Shown here: piece after piece, positions 8,160 through 16,015 of the stretch
Layout: each line of letters begins with the position of its first letter
Position numbering within the stretch: the stretch's first letter is position 1
Source of the DNA: Sphingomonas sp.
Lineage (GTDB): Bacteria > Pseudomonadota > Alphaproteobacteria > Sphingomonadales > Sphingomonadaceae
DNA length: 64,000 nucleotides
NCBI GenBank assembly: GCA_017849555.1
Contig: JAFIGU010000107.1
Coordinates: 163,294-227,293 of the forward strand
Direction of reading: 5' to 3'
Position numbers and translations under genes: made by a program
The notes under the pieces: model-generated
What the model was told of the DNA's origin: nothing
Database searches by the model: none
Seen by the model: only the letters and a program-made list of their open reading frames with translations

Positions 8160-9094
8160 CAGTTGAAATGATAGGTCTGCGCGATCTCTCGCGACAGGCG
8201 GTTGGTGACGACGAGCGCATTCTGCACGAATTCGTGGAGCCCTTCTTCGAAAATCTCGCCGCCCTCGCGGTCGCGCAGCTCGGCGAGCATCATCGACGCG
8301 GTGTCATGCGCGGCACCGCGCCGGCCATGCGCCTGCGCCAGCCGGTCGAGATGCCAGCCGATCTGCCCGAAGCAGAACGACAGGGAGCGCGGAAATTGCT
8401 GGTTGAGCACCAGAAGGTCGGCGATCCGCCACGGTGAATAATCGCCGCCGCCATAAACGTGATGATAAGCGCGCGCCGCCGCCAGCGCGTGGAGCACCGA
8501 AGTCCACTGATAATGATCGCGCCCGCCGCCGACCACCGCGGTCTCGGGCAGCAGCACATAATATTTAACGTCGAGCAGCCGGAGCGTCATCTCCGCGCGT
8601 TCGAGCGCGCCGCCGATGCGCAGGAAATCATGCCCCTCGTTGCGCAGCTGCCCGGTCTCGACCGCGCCGCGGAAGGTCGAGGCGCGCGTCTTCACCCAGT
8701 CGATCAGCTCGGCGAGGTTTCGCCGCGCGCTCGCGACATCATATTGTTCCAGCCGGCGCCAGTCGTCATTGAGCGCTTCCCACATATCCTGCGTCAGCGC
8801 GGTGCGCACCGCGCGGCCGTTGGCGCGAGCGCGCAGCATGCACGAGCGGATCGAGGAGGGATTGGTCTCGTCGAGCAGCAGCAGCTGGACGATATCGGCC
8901 TCGGCGACCGCGCGATCGCCGTCGATCAGCCCGTCGCAGCCGGTGACGCGCAGGACCGAGCGCCATTCCTCGCGATGAATCGGGCCGGGCAGGATCGTCA
9001 TGCGCTGCCCCATCTGGATCAGCCGCGCGGTGCTTTCGGCGCGCTCGATGTAGCGGGCCATCCAGAAGATATTCTCGGCGGTGCGGCTCAGCAT
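8159..9094 (-). CDS. alpha-E domain protein
   Basis: 311 residues, mostly helical, starting MLSRTAENIFWMARYIERAE, the hallmark of the alpha-E family (DUF403). Other family landmarks are LRIGGALERAEMTLRLLDVKYY and the C-terminal FVQNALVVTNRLSREIAQTYHF. It is always found with the circularly permuted ATP-grasp enzyme and is thought to act with it in making a peptide or amide-linked product; the biochemical activity is not established. It sits 1 bp after the ATP-grasp gene and overlaps the transglutaminase-like start by 1 nt. Confidence 0.92.
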   Translation of the reverse strand: MLSRTAENIFWMARYIERAESTARLIQMGQRMTILPGPIHREEWRSVLRVTGCDGLIDGDRAVAEADIVQLLLLDETNPSSIRSCMLRARANGRAVRTALTQDMWEALNDDWRRLEQYDVASARRNLAELIDWVKTRASTFRGAVETGQLRNEGHDFLRIGGALERAEMTLRLLDVKYYVLLPETAVVGGGRDHYQWTSVLHALAAARAYHHVYGGGDYSPWRIADLLVLNQQFPRSLSFCFGQIGWHLDRLAQAHGRRGAAHDTASMMLAELRDREGGEIFEEGLHEFVQNALVVTNRLSREIAQTYHFN

Positions 9095-9095
9095 A

Positions 9096-10505
9096 TCAAT
9101 CGTCCAGCACCCAGGTGTCCTTGACGCCGCCGCCCTGCGAGGAATTCACCACCAGCGAGCCTTCGGTCAGCGCCACCCGCGTAAGGCCGCCGGGGACCAG
9201 CCGCATCCGCTTGCCGACAAGGCAATAGGGGCGGAAATCGACGTGGCGTCCGACGATCTCCTTCTGGCCCAACACTGGCGCGGTGGAGAGATCGAGCGTC
9301 GGCTGCGCGATGAAGTCGGCCGGATCGGCGCGGATGCGATCGGCATAGGCCGCGACCTCGGCGCGCGTCGCCTTGGGGCCGATCAACATCCCGTAGCCGC
9401 CCGAGCCGTGGACCTCCTTCGCGACCAGCTGGTCGAGATTTTCCAGCACATGCGCGCATTCGTCGGGCAGCGCGCAGCGCCAGGTGGGGACATTTTCGAG
9501 GATCGGCGTTTCGGAGAGATAGAAACGGATCATCTCCGGCACGAAAAGATAGATCGCCTTGTCATCGGCGATCCCCGCGCCGGGGGCCGAGCACAAGGTC
9601 ACCCCGCCGGCGCGATAGGCGCCGAACAATCCGGGCACGCCGAGCATCGAATCCGGACGGAAGGTCAAGGGATCGATGAAATCGTCGTCGATCCGGCGAT
9701 AGATTACGTCGACGCGCTTGGGGCCGTGGGTGGTCTTCATCCACACCTTGTCCTCGTCGACATAGAGATCCATCGGCTCGACGAGTTCGACCCCCATCAG
9801 ATCGGCGAGGAAGCTGTGCTCGTAATAGGCCGAGTTGAACGGCCCCGGGGTCAGCACCACCACGGTCGGGTCGCTTCGCGCGCCGGGCGGCGCCACCTCC
9901 TTCAGCGTCGCGAGCAGATCGTTGGGATAGGAATCGACCGGCGCGACGCGGGTCGATCCGAACAATTCGGGGAACATGCGCTGCATGATCTCCCGGTTCT
10001 CGAGCATATAGCTGACGCCCGAGGGGGTGCGGCAATTGTCCTCGAGCACCTGGAAGCCGCCCTCGCCGGTGCGGATGATGTCGATCCCGACGATATGGCT
10101 GTAAACCCCGCCCGGCGGATCGAAGCCGATCATTTCGGGAAGGAACGCGCGGTTGCGGTAGACCAGCTCCCCCGGCACGATCCCGGCGCGGATGATCTCG
10201 CCGCGGTGATAGACATCGTAGATGAAGGCGTTGAGCGCCTGCGCGCGCTGCCGGATGCCGCGATCGAGCGTGCGCCACTCCGCGCCCGAGAAAACCCGCG
10301 GCAGAAGATCGAACGGGATGAGCCTTTCCGGATCACCCCCCTCGCCATAGACGGCGAAGGTGATGCCGATCCGGCGGAAGATCGTTTCGGCTTCCTTGAG
10401 CCGCGCGTTGAGCCTTTCGATGCCGACTTCGTCGATCCAGCGCTGAACTTCGGCATAACAGGGCCGAACCACCGCAGACTGATCGGTCATCTCGAAAAAG
10501 GCCAT
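9096..10505 (-). CDS. circularly permuted type 2 ATP-grasp protein
   Basis: 469 residues, standard for the family (DUF404/DUF407). Conserved blocks include YRNRAFLPEMIGFDPPGGVY, FQVLEDNCRTPSG, the metal/nucleotide region YRRIDDDFIDPL, and VAKEVHGSGGYGMLIGP, where the Lys and Gly-rich loop grip ATP. Predicted function: ATP-dependent amide or peptide ligation in the cytoplasm. It is the first gene of the Anbu operon. The start at 10505 is backed by AAGGAGAG eight bases upstream. About 200 bp separate it from the divergent lipid-kinase gene, leaving room for an operon promoter. Confidence 0.92.
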   Translation of the reverse strand: MAFFEMTDQSAVVRPCYAEVQRWIDEVGIERLNARLKEAETIFRRIGITFAVYGEGGDPERLIPFDLLPRVFSGAEWRTLDRGIRQRAQALNAFIYDVYHRGEIIRAGIVPGELVYRNRAFLPEMIGFDPPGGVYSHIVGIDIIRTGEGGFQVLEDNCRTPSGVSYMLENREIMQRMFPELFGSTRVAPVDSYPNDLLATLKEVAPPGARSDPTVVVLTPGPFNSAYYEHSFLADLMGVELVEPMDLYVDEDKVWMKTTHGPKRVDVIYRRIDDDFIDPLTFRPDSMLGVPGLFGAYRAGGVTLCSAPGAGIADDKAIYLFVPEMIRFYLSETPILENVPTWRCALPDECAHVLENLDQLVAKEVHGSGGYGMLIGPKATRAEVAAYADRIRADPADFIAQPTLDLSTAPVLGQKEIVGRHVDFRPYCLVGKRMRLVPGGLTRVALTEGSLVVNSSQGGGVKDTWVLDD

Positions 10506-10707
10506 CCGCTCTCCTTCGCTCGTCTCGCCATGATGCGTTGCACAAAATTATTTGCAAGCGCGAAATCCGCTCAGGAAATTTCCCGATCAACTTTATGAAT
10601 TTAATGATGTTTCGCCCAAGCGGACGCGCGCGGCGCGCATGGATGACCCGCGCGACTCAGCGCGCGCGCCCCGCTGAACCATCGCGGGGCGGCTTCGTTA
10701 CGCCGTC
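10506..10707. promoter_or_regulatory. divergent intergenic region (Anbu operon / lipid kinase)
   Basis: 202 bp between two divergent starts. The part next to the Anbu operon (10535-10615) is AT-rich, including TTGCACAAAATTATTTGCAA, and is the likely promoter zone. The part next to the kinase is GC-rich. I cannot assign -35/-10 boxes or a regulator with confidence. Confidence 0.35.
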
Positions 10708-11625
10708 ATGACGAACAGGCGCCTCCTCGTGCTGATCAATCGCGAAGGTGGCGCCGCCAGCGCCGCCGGCGACAAGCTGCCCGATCAGGTCGAGGCCGCC
10801 TTCGATCAGGCTGGCGGCAATGCCGATGTGCGGATGCTCAAGGCGGACGAGATGGACCGCGCGTTGCGAACCGCGGCCAAAGGCGAAACGCGGATCGTGG
10901 TCGCCGGGGGCGACGGTACCGTCGCGGCTGCCGCACAGGCGTTGGCAAAAGCCGAGACCGAAGTCGCCATCCTCCCGCTCGGCACGCTCAATCATTTCGC
11001 GAGGGATCTCGGCATCCCGCTCCAGCTCGAAGCGGCGGCGGCGCTCGCGGTCCAGGGGCGGTCGCAGGGGATCGATGTCGGGGAGGTGAACGATCGACGC
11101 TTCATCAACAATGTCTCGGTCGGGCTGTATCCGTTCATGGTGCGCGGCCGCGACGATATCCGCGAGCGGCGCGGCTGGCCGAAGTGGCTCGCGACGCTCC
11201 CCGCGAGCTGGGACGCATTGTCCCGGCTTCGCCATCATCGGCTTCACATCGAACTGGACCAGGGAAAACAGCCGGTGGTGACGCCGCTGCTCTTCGTGGG
11301 CAATAATCGCTACTCGCTGGACAGCGGATCGTTCGGCACCCGCGACTCGCTGACCGAGGGCAAGCTTGCCGTTTACGCCGTCAGCCGCTCGACACGCGCA
11401 GCGCTCTTATGGTTCGGCATCCGCGCGCTGCTCGGCCGGGCGGATCGCGAACGCGACTTTGCCGCGCTGGGCGACAGCGCTGGTTTTACCGTTCATTCCT
11501 CCGAACGTCGCATCGAAATAGCGCTGGACGGCGAAGTCACCCACCTGTCGCTTCCCCTTTCGTTCAGCATTTTGCCGGGGGCGCTTCGCGTCGTTGTGCC
11601 GCGGCATGACGGCGCACAGCCATGA
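10708..11625 (+). CDS. diacylglycerol/lipid kinase family protein
   Basis: 305 residues. The DAGK catalytic domain shows the nucleotide-binding GGDGT (in VVAGGDGTVAAAA) and the PLGTLNHFARDLG motif, both typical of YegS/DgkB-like lipid kinases. The C-terminal beta-sandwich contains FINNVSVGLYPFM and EIALDGEV. It would phosphorylate a lipid such as diacylglycerol or a ceramide-like molecule at the inner membrane face; the natural substrate of this branch is unsettled. It is monocistronic and convergent with the flavoprotein gene, whose truncated partner ends 9 bp from its stop. Confidence 0.88.
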   Translation: MTNRRLLVLINREGGAASAAGDKLPDQVEAAFDQAGGNADVRMLKADEMDRALRTAAKGETRIVVAGGDGTVAAAAQALAKAETEVAILPLGTLNHFARDLGIPLQLEAAAALAVQGRSQGIDVGEVNDRRFINNVSVGLYPFMVRGRDDIRERRGWPKWLATLPASWDALSRLRHHRLHIELDQGKQPVVTPLLFVGNNRYSLDSGSFGTRDSLTEGKLAVYAVSRSTRAALLWFGIRALLGRADRERDFAALGDSAGFTVHSSERRIEIALDGEVTHLSLPLSFSILPGALRVVVPRHDGAQP

Positions 11626-11634
11626 GTGCCCGAC

Positions 11635-11712
11635 TTAGCCGCAACGATAATTGAAGCCCCGCGTGCTCGGGGTGACCTGCCTGATCCCGCCGGTGTGGGT
11701 GCATCCGGTCAT
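11635..11712 (-). pseudogene. truncated UBP-type zinc-finger protein remnant
   Basis: A 25-codon frame beginning MTGCTHTGGIRQVTPSTRG and ending after FNYRCG. The first 18 or so residues match the start of bacterial UBP-type zinc-finger proteins (about 80-90 residues), which commonly follow this kind of flavoprotein gene. After the Gly the frame leaves the family: the expected CEEC and later Cys/His ligands are absent, and the downstream DNA is the end of the lipid-kinase gene. The start overlaps the flavoprotein stop as ATGA, as expected for an intact partner. I read it as the 5' stub of a gene cut by a deletion. The family match is from memory of the motif, so confidence is moderate. Confidence 0.5.
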
Positions 11713-13346
11713 GCCTGTCCTCCATTGCGTTCGGCAAGTTTGGCGTGGATCTGCGCGACGACGGCGGCCCCTTCGCCGACCGCCGCCGCGACGCGCTTGG
11801 TCGAGCCTTTGCGGACGTCGCCGATCGCGAACACGCCGGGCACGTTCGTCTCGAGCGGCAGCACGCCGCCGCCCGTTTCGACAAAGCCTTGCGGGTCGGT
11901 CGCGACACAGCCTTCGAGCCAGTCCGAATTCGGATCGGCGCCGATGAACAGGAACAGGTGCCGGATATCCAGCCGGTGCGACGATCCGTCGGCGCGCTTG
12001 CGGAACGTCGCCGAGGTCAGGCCGTCGGCATCGCCGTCGAGCGCCACGATGTCGCTGCCGACGTGGATCTCGACATTGGGCAGCGCCGCGATGCGATCGA
12101 TCAGGTAGCGCGACATGGTTTCGGACAGGTCGCGCCTGACGAACAGGTTGAGCCGCGCGACCTGCGGCGCGAGGAACACGATCGCCTGCCCGGCCGAATT
12201 GCCCCCGCCGACCAGCGCCACTTCCTCGCCGGCGCAGAGCCGCGCCTCGATCGGCGAGGCCCAATAGGACACGCCGCGTCCTTCGTAATGCGGAAGATCG
12301 CGGATGGCGGGGCGGCGGTATCGCGCGCCCGAGGCAATGACGAGGGTGCGTGCCTTCAACCGGCGTCCGTCGGTCAGTTCGAGCGCCGGCGTGGCGCCAT
12401 CGCAGTGCAGCTTCCGTACGCTGAGCGGGACGGCGATCTCGGCCCCGAATTTCAGCGCCTGGTTGAACGCGCGGCCGGCGAGCGCCTGCCCCGAGATGCC
12501 GGTGGGGAAACCGAGGTAATTTTCGATCCGCGCCGAGGCGCCGGCCTGCCCGCCCATCGCGCGCTCGTCGAGGACGACCACCGACAGCCCCTCCGACGCG
12601 GCATATACCGCCGCCGCCAGACCGGCGGGGCCGGCGCCGACGATCGCCACGTCGTAGAGCGTCGCCGGATCGAGCGCGGGCGTCATGCCGAGGCAGGTCG
12701 CGACCTCGCCATTGCTCGGCCGGCGCAGCATATGGCCGTTGGGGCAGACGACCAGCGGCAGTTCCTCGGGCAGCACGCCGATCCGTTCCACCAGCGCCTT
12801 GCCCTCCGCATCGGATGCCGCGTTCAGCGTCAGGTTGGGATAGCCGCTGCGGGTCAGGAAATTCTGCAGGCGAACGATGTCCGGGCTGTCGGGCGCGCCG
12901 ATCAGGATCGTGCCGGCGCCACCCTCGGCGATGAGCTCCACCCGCCGCAGGATGAAGGCGCGCATCACCAGCTCGCCCAGCTCGGCCGAGCCGACCATCA
13001 GCGCGCGCAGATGCGCGGCGTCGAAGGGCAGTGCCGTACAGCCCTCCGGCCCCGCGCGACCGCCGGCGATCGAGGGGCGCCCCGCCAACTGGTTCACTTC
13101 GCCCGAAAACTGGCCGACGCCGTGGGTGGTGATCGGCGCCTCGTGACTGAGACCGTCGCGGCGCAGGACGTGGATCGCCCCCTGGAGCACCAGCCACGCC
13201 GGCACATCCACGGCACCGATCGCATATATCTCCTCGCCGGGCGCGAACCGGCGTTCCGGGCCGCTGCTGAAGCGGCGGGCGGTCGCGATCTGCGCGCCGT
13301 CGAGCGCAGGAAACATCTGATGTCGGCGTGTGCCGAGCGTGGTCAT
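11709..13346 (-). CDS. cNMP-binding-domain thioredoxin-reductase-like flavoprotein
   Basis: 545 residues. A cyclic-nucleotide-binding-like domain spans about 20-130 (FAPGEEIYAIG..., QFSGEVNQLAGRP). A thioredoxin-like linker region follows at about 140-220. A two-dinucleotide-domain oxidoreductase runs from about 225 on: FAD site DVAIVGAGPAGLAAAVYAA, NAD(P) site EVALVGGGNSAGQA and FAD C-terminal motif GVFAIGDVR. The CxxC redox pair of true thioredoxin reductases is replaced by YWASPIEARLC, so it cannot use the usual dithiol mechanism. ATG 13346 has GGGAGGA upstream. It is followed by a truncated UBP zinc-finger gene that overlaps its stop by 4 nt. Function unknown, perhaps redox control linked to a nucleotide or other ligand. 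Confidence 0.85.
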   Translation of the reverse strand: MTTLGTRRHQMFPALDGAQIATARRFSSGPERRFAPGEEIYAIGAVDVPAWLVLQGAIHVLRRDGLSHEAPITTHGVGQFSGEVNQLAGRPSIAGGRAGPEGCTALPFDAAHLRALMVGSAELGELVMRAFILRRVELIAEGGAGTILIGAPDSPDIVRLQNFLTRSGYPNLTLNAASDAEGKALVERIGVLPEELPLVVCPNGHMLRRPSNGEVATCLGMTPALDPATLYDVAIVGAGPAGLAAAVYAASEGLSVVVLDERAMGGQAGASARIENYLGFPTGISGQALAGRAFNQALKFGAEIAVPLSVRKLHCDGATPALELTDGRRLKARTLVIASGARYRRPAIRDLPHYEGRGVSYWASPIEARLCAGEEVALVGGGNSAGQAIVFLAPQVARLNLFVRRDLSETMSRYLIDRIAALPNVEIHVGSDIVALDGDADGLTSATFRKRADGSSHRLDIRHLFLFIGADPNSDWLEGCVATDPQGFVETGGGVLPLETNVPGVFAIGDVRKGSTKRVAAAVGEGAAVVAQIHAKLAERNGGQA

Positions 13347-13416
13347 GGGTCCTCCCGCGTAGCGTCGGCCCTGCATGAGGCCGCAGGCTCGCCGGCGCAA
13401 CCCGGCCGGTCAGGCA

Positions 13417-13941
13417 TCAGCGCGGCGAGATCCTCAGCGGGATGCCGGCGACGACGAGATCGGTCGCGTCGCAACACGCCGCGAGCCGCTGGTTGAGCCG
13501 CCCGGCCGCATCGCGGAAGCGTCGTGCGAGCGCATTGTCGGGGACGATGCCGAAGCCGACCTCGTTGCTGACGAAGATGATCGGCGCGGTCGCCGCCGCG
13601 GTCGCGTCGAGCAGCGCCGCGCCCGCCGCCTCCAGATCCATCTCGGCGAGCAGCAGGTTGGAGAGCCACAGGGTCAGGCAATCGACCAGCACGACATCAC
13701 CGCCGGCGCCGTGCGCGCGGATCGCCTCGGGGAGCGCGATCGCGGCCTCGACCGTCCGCCAGGTCGCGTCGCGATCGGCGCGATGCTGCGCGATCCGCGC
13801 CTGCATCTCGGCGTCGGCAGCCTCGGCGGTGGCAATGAACACCCGCGCCGGCGACCGCGCCTCGGCGAGCGCCTGCGCGTGGCGGCTCTTGCCCGATCGC
13901 GCGCCGCCGAGCACCAATATCGTCCGTGGATCGCCCGTCAT
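13417..13941 (-). CDS. cobU: adenosylcobinamide kinase / guanylyltransferase
   Basis: 174 residues, the expected size. The P-loop is GGARSGKSRHA at residues 12-22, and VDCLTLWLSNLL and FVSNEVGFGIVP are signature blocks of CobU/CobP. It phosphorylates adenosylcobinamide and transfers GMP to give adenosyl-GDP-cobinamide, in the cytoplasm. It is divergent from cobC with only 30 bp between starts, so the two must share regulatory sequence. CobS (cobalamin synthase) and CobT are not in the window. Confidence 0.93.
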   Translation of the reverse strand: MTGDPRTILVLGGARSGKSRHAQALAEARSPARVFIATAEAADAEMQARIAQHRADRDATWRTVEAAIALPEAIRAHGAGGDVVLVDCLTLWLSNLLLAEMDLEAAGAALLDATAAATAPIIFVSNEVGFGIVPDNALARRFRDAAGRLNQRLAACCDATDLVVAGIPLRISPR

Positions 13942-13971
13942 CACCCTTCCGGCTTGCCGTTTGGCGGATGA

Positions 13972-14976
13972 ATGGCGATGCCGGTGGGGATGACGCAAGC
14001 GGAATTGCACGGCTTCGGGCGACACGGCGGCCGAATCGACGACGCGATGCGCGCCTTTCCGCGCGCGCCGCGCCCGTGGCTCGATCTGTCGACCGGGATC
14101 AATCCGCTGGCCTGGTCGCCCCCGGCGGGGCTCGCCGTCGATTCCGCGCCGCTCCCCGCGATCACCGCATTGCGCGCGCTGGAGGCCGCCGCGGCGCATT
14201 ATTTCGGGTGCGCGCCGTCGCGGGTGGCGGCGGTGCCGGGAAGCGAGGTGGCGCTGCGGCTGTTGCCGATGCTCGGGCTGCCGGGGCCGATCGTCGCCGC
14301 GCGCCCCGGTTACGGCACCCATAGCGAGATCGCCGAGGCGAGCGTCGCGACGATCGACGCTCGGCCGGGCACGATCCTGTTCGCCAACCCGAACAATCCC
14401 GACGGGCGCCTGCTCGACCGCGCGGCGCTGCACGTGCTGGCGACGCGCCAGGCAGCGGGCGGCGGCTGGTTGGTGATCGACGAGGCGTTCGTCGATACGA
14501 TGCCCGAGGCGAGCATCCTCCCGCTCGTCGATGACGCGGCGCCGGTGGTGGTGCTGCGTTCGTTCGGTAAATTCTTCGGGCTGGCGGGTGTGCGGCTCGG
14601 CTTCGTCGTCGCGCCGCCCGCGGTGATCGATCGCGTGCGGCGGCTGTTTGGCGACTGGCCGGTAAGCGCGCAGGCGATCGCCTGGGGTTGCGCCGCTTAT
14701 GCCGACAGCGCGTGGATCGCCGCGACCCGCCGCGCGCTCGACGCCGGAGCCGCGCGGCTCGATGCGTTGCTCGCGCGACATGCGCTGACGGTGCGCGGCG
14801 CCTGTCCGCTGTTCCGGCTGGTCGTGCAGGTCGACGCGCCTGCCTTGTTCGAGCGGCTGGCGCGCGCCGGTATCCTGACCCGCCCGTTCGGCGAGCGTGC
14901 CGACTGGCTGCGCTTCGGGCTGCCCGGCGACGATGCCGCGTTCGACCGGCTCGACCGCGCTTTGACGGGTGGCTGA
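13972..14976 (+). CDS. cobC: threonine-phosphate decarboxylase (cobalamin aminopropanol arm)
   Basis: 334 residues, PLP-dependent class I/II aminotransferase fold. LSTGINPLAW near the N-terminus, ANPNNPDGRLL, the acidic VIDEAFVD and the PLP-Lys motif SFGKFFGLAGVRLGF all match CobC/CobD-type L-threonine-O-3-phosphate decarboxylases. The product, (R)-1-aminopropan-2-yl phosphate, is joined to cobyrate by the next enzyme. An 8-nt overlap with the GTG start of cbiB/cobD indicates coupled translation. The start has two nearby Met choices (13972 and 13978-13990); the first is kept because no later one has a better ribosome site. Confidence 0.9.
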   Translation: MAMPVGMTQAELHGFGRHGGRIDDAMRAFPRAPRPWLDLSTGINPLAWSPPAGLAVDSAPLPAITALRALEAAAAHYFGCAPSRVAAVPGSEVALRLLPMLGLPGPIVAARPGYGTHSEIAEASVATIDARPGTILFANPNNPDGRLLDRAALHVLATRQAAGGGWLVIDEAFVDTMPEASILPLVDDAAPVVVLRSFGKFFGLAGVRLGFVVAPPAVIDRVRRLFGDWPVSAQAIAWGCAAYADSAWIAATRRALDAGAARLDALLARHALTVRGACPLFRLVVQVDAPALFERLARAGILTRPFGERADWLRFGLPGDDAAFDRLDRALTGG

Positions 14977-15907
14977 CCCCACCGCCTTCGCCGCGCTGGC
15001 GATCGACGCGCTGGTCGGGTGGCCGACGTGGCTCTACGCGCGCGTCGGGCATCCGGTCGGCGGGTTCGCGCGGCTGATCGCGGCGTGCGAGGCGCGCTGG
15101 AACCGCCCCGCTATCCCCGAGGCGCGGCGGCGGCTGTCGGGCGTGGCGACGCTCGCGCTGTTGCTCGCGGTGACGATCGGTGGCGCGCTGGCGGTCGAAC
15201 AGGCCGCGCGCGCGATCGCGGGCGATTGGTGGTGGCTCGTCGCGGCGCTGCTCGCCTGGCCGGCGCTCGCGGCGCGCAGCCTCTACGATCATGTCCGACC
15301 GGTTGCCGATGCGCTCGCGGCGCGCGATCTTTCCGCGGCGCGGCGCGCGGTGGCGATGATCGTCGGCCGCGATACCGCGGCGCTGGACGAGGCCGGGGTG
15401 GCGCGCGCGGGCATCGAAAGCCTCGCGGAAAGCTTCTGCGACGGGGTGGTGGCGCCGCTGTTCTGGCTGCTCCTGTTCGGGCTGCCCGGGGTCTGGGCGT
15501 ATAAAGCGATCAACACCGCGGACAGTCTGATCGGGCATCGCGAGCCGCGCTGGCGCGCGTTCGGCTGGGCGGCGGCGCGGGTCGACGATGTGGCGAATGC
15601 GATCCCGGCGCGGCTTGCCGGAATATTGCTGTGCCTCGCCGCTGGCGGCGGCTGGCGGGTGATGTGGCGCGATTGCCGGCGCCACGCCTCGCCCAATGCC
15701 GGCTGGCCCGAAGCCGCGATCGCCGGCGCGCTCGGCGTCGCGCTCGCCGGGCCGGTCGCTTATGACGGGGTGGTCCACGACAAGCCGTGGATCGGCGCGA
15801 GCGGCCGCGCCGCGGGGGCGGGCGATCTGCGCCGTGCGCTGGCGATCTATTGCCGGGCGTGTGCGTTACTGGGGCTGATCGCCGGGGGCGTTGCGCTGCT
15901 GTGGTGA
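14969..15907 (+). CDS. cbiB: adenosylcobinamide-phosphate synthase (CbiB/CobD)
   Basis: 312 residues, an integral membrane protein with four or five hydrophobic segments. Recognisable blocks are ALAIDALVGWPTWLYARVGHPVG-type N-terminus, GRDTAALDEAGVARAGIESLAESFCDGVVAPLFW and AYKAINTADSLIGHR, all diagnostic of the family (named CobD in alphaproteobacteria, CbiB elsewhere). It condenses adenosylcobyric acid with aminopropanol phosphate. It starts with GTG at 14969 inside the end of cobC. A 108-bp gap then leads to an MFS gene on the same strand. Confidence 0.92.
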   Translation: MADPTAFAALAIDALVGWPTWLYARVGHPVGGFARLIAACEARWNRPAIPEARRRLSGVATLALLLAVTIGGALAVEQAARAIAGDWWWLVAALLAWPALAARSLYDHVRPVADALAARDLSAARRAVAMIVGRDTAALDEAGVARAGIESLAESFCDGVVAPLFWLLLFGLPGVWAYKAINTADSLIGHREPRWRAFGWAAARVDDVANAIPARLAGILLCLAAGGGWRVMWRDCRRHASPNAGWPEAAIAGALGVALAGPVAYDGVVHDKPWIGASGRAAGAGDLRRALAIYCRACALLGLIAGGVALLW

Positions 15908-16015
15908 CGCGCGGTGACGGGGGAAGTGGATACCGACACTAGTTGACCCTTTGCCGTCGGTAAGCGAGCTTCGCGGTAGCCGGCGGCAAACCGCCCGGCA
16001 CGGAGAGGATGACGA

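Noticed and set aside
10535-10560. TTGCA...TTGCAA element as a Fur/Irr or similar operator
   Set aside because: TTGCAA is palindromic by itself and the two halves do not form a convincing inverted repeat with known spacing.
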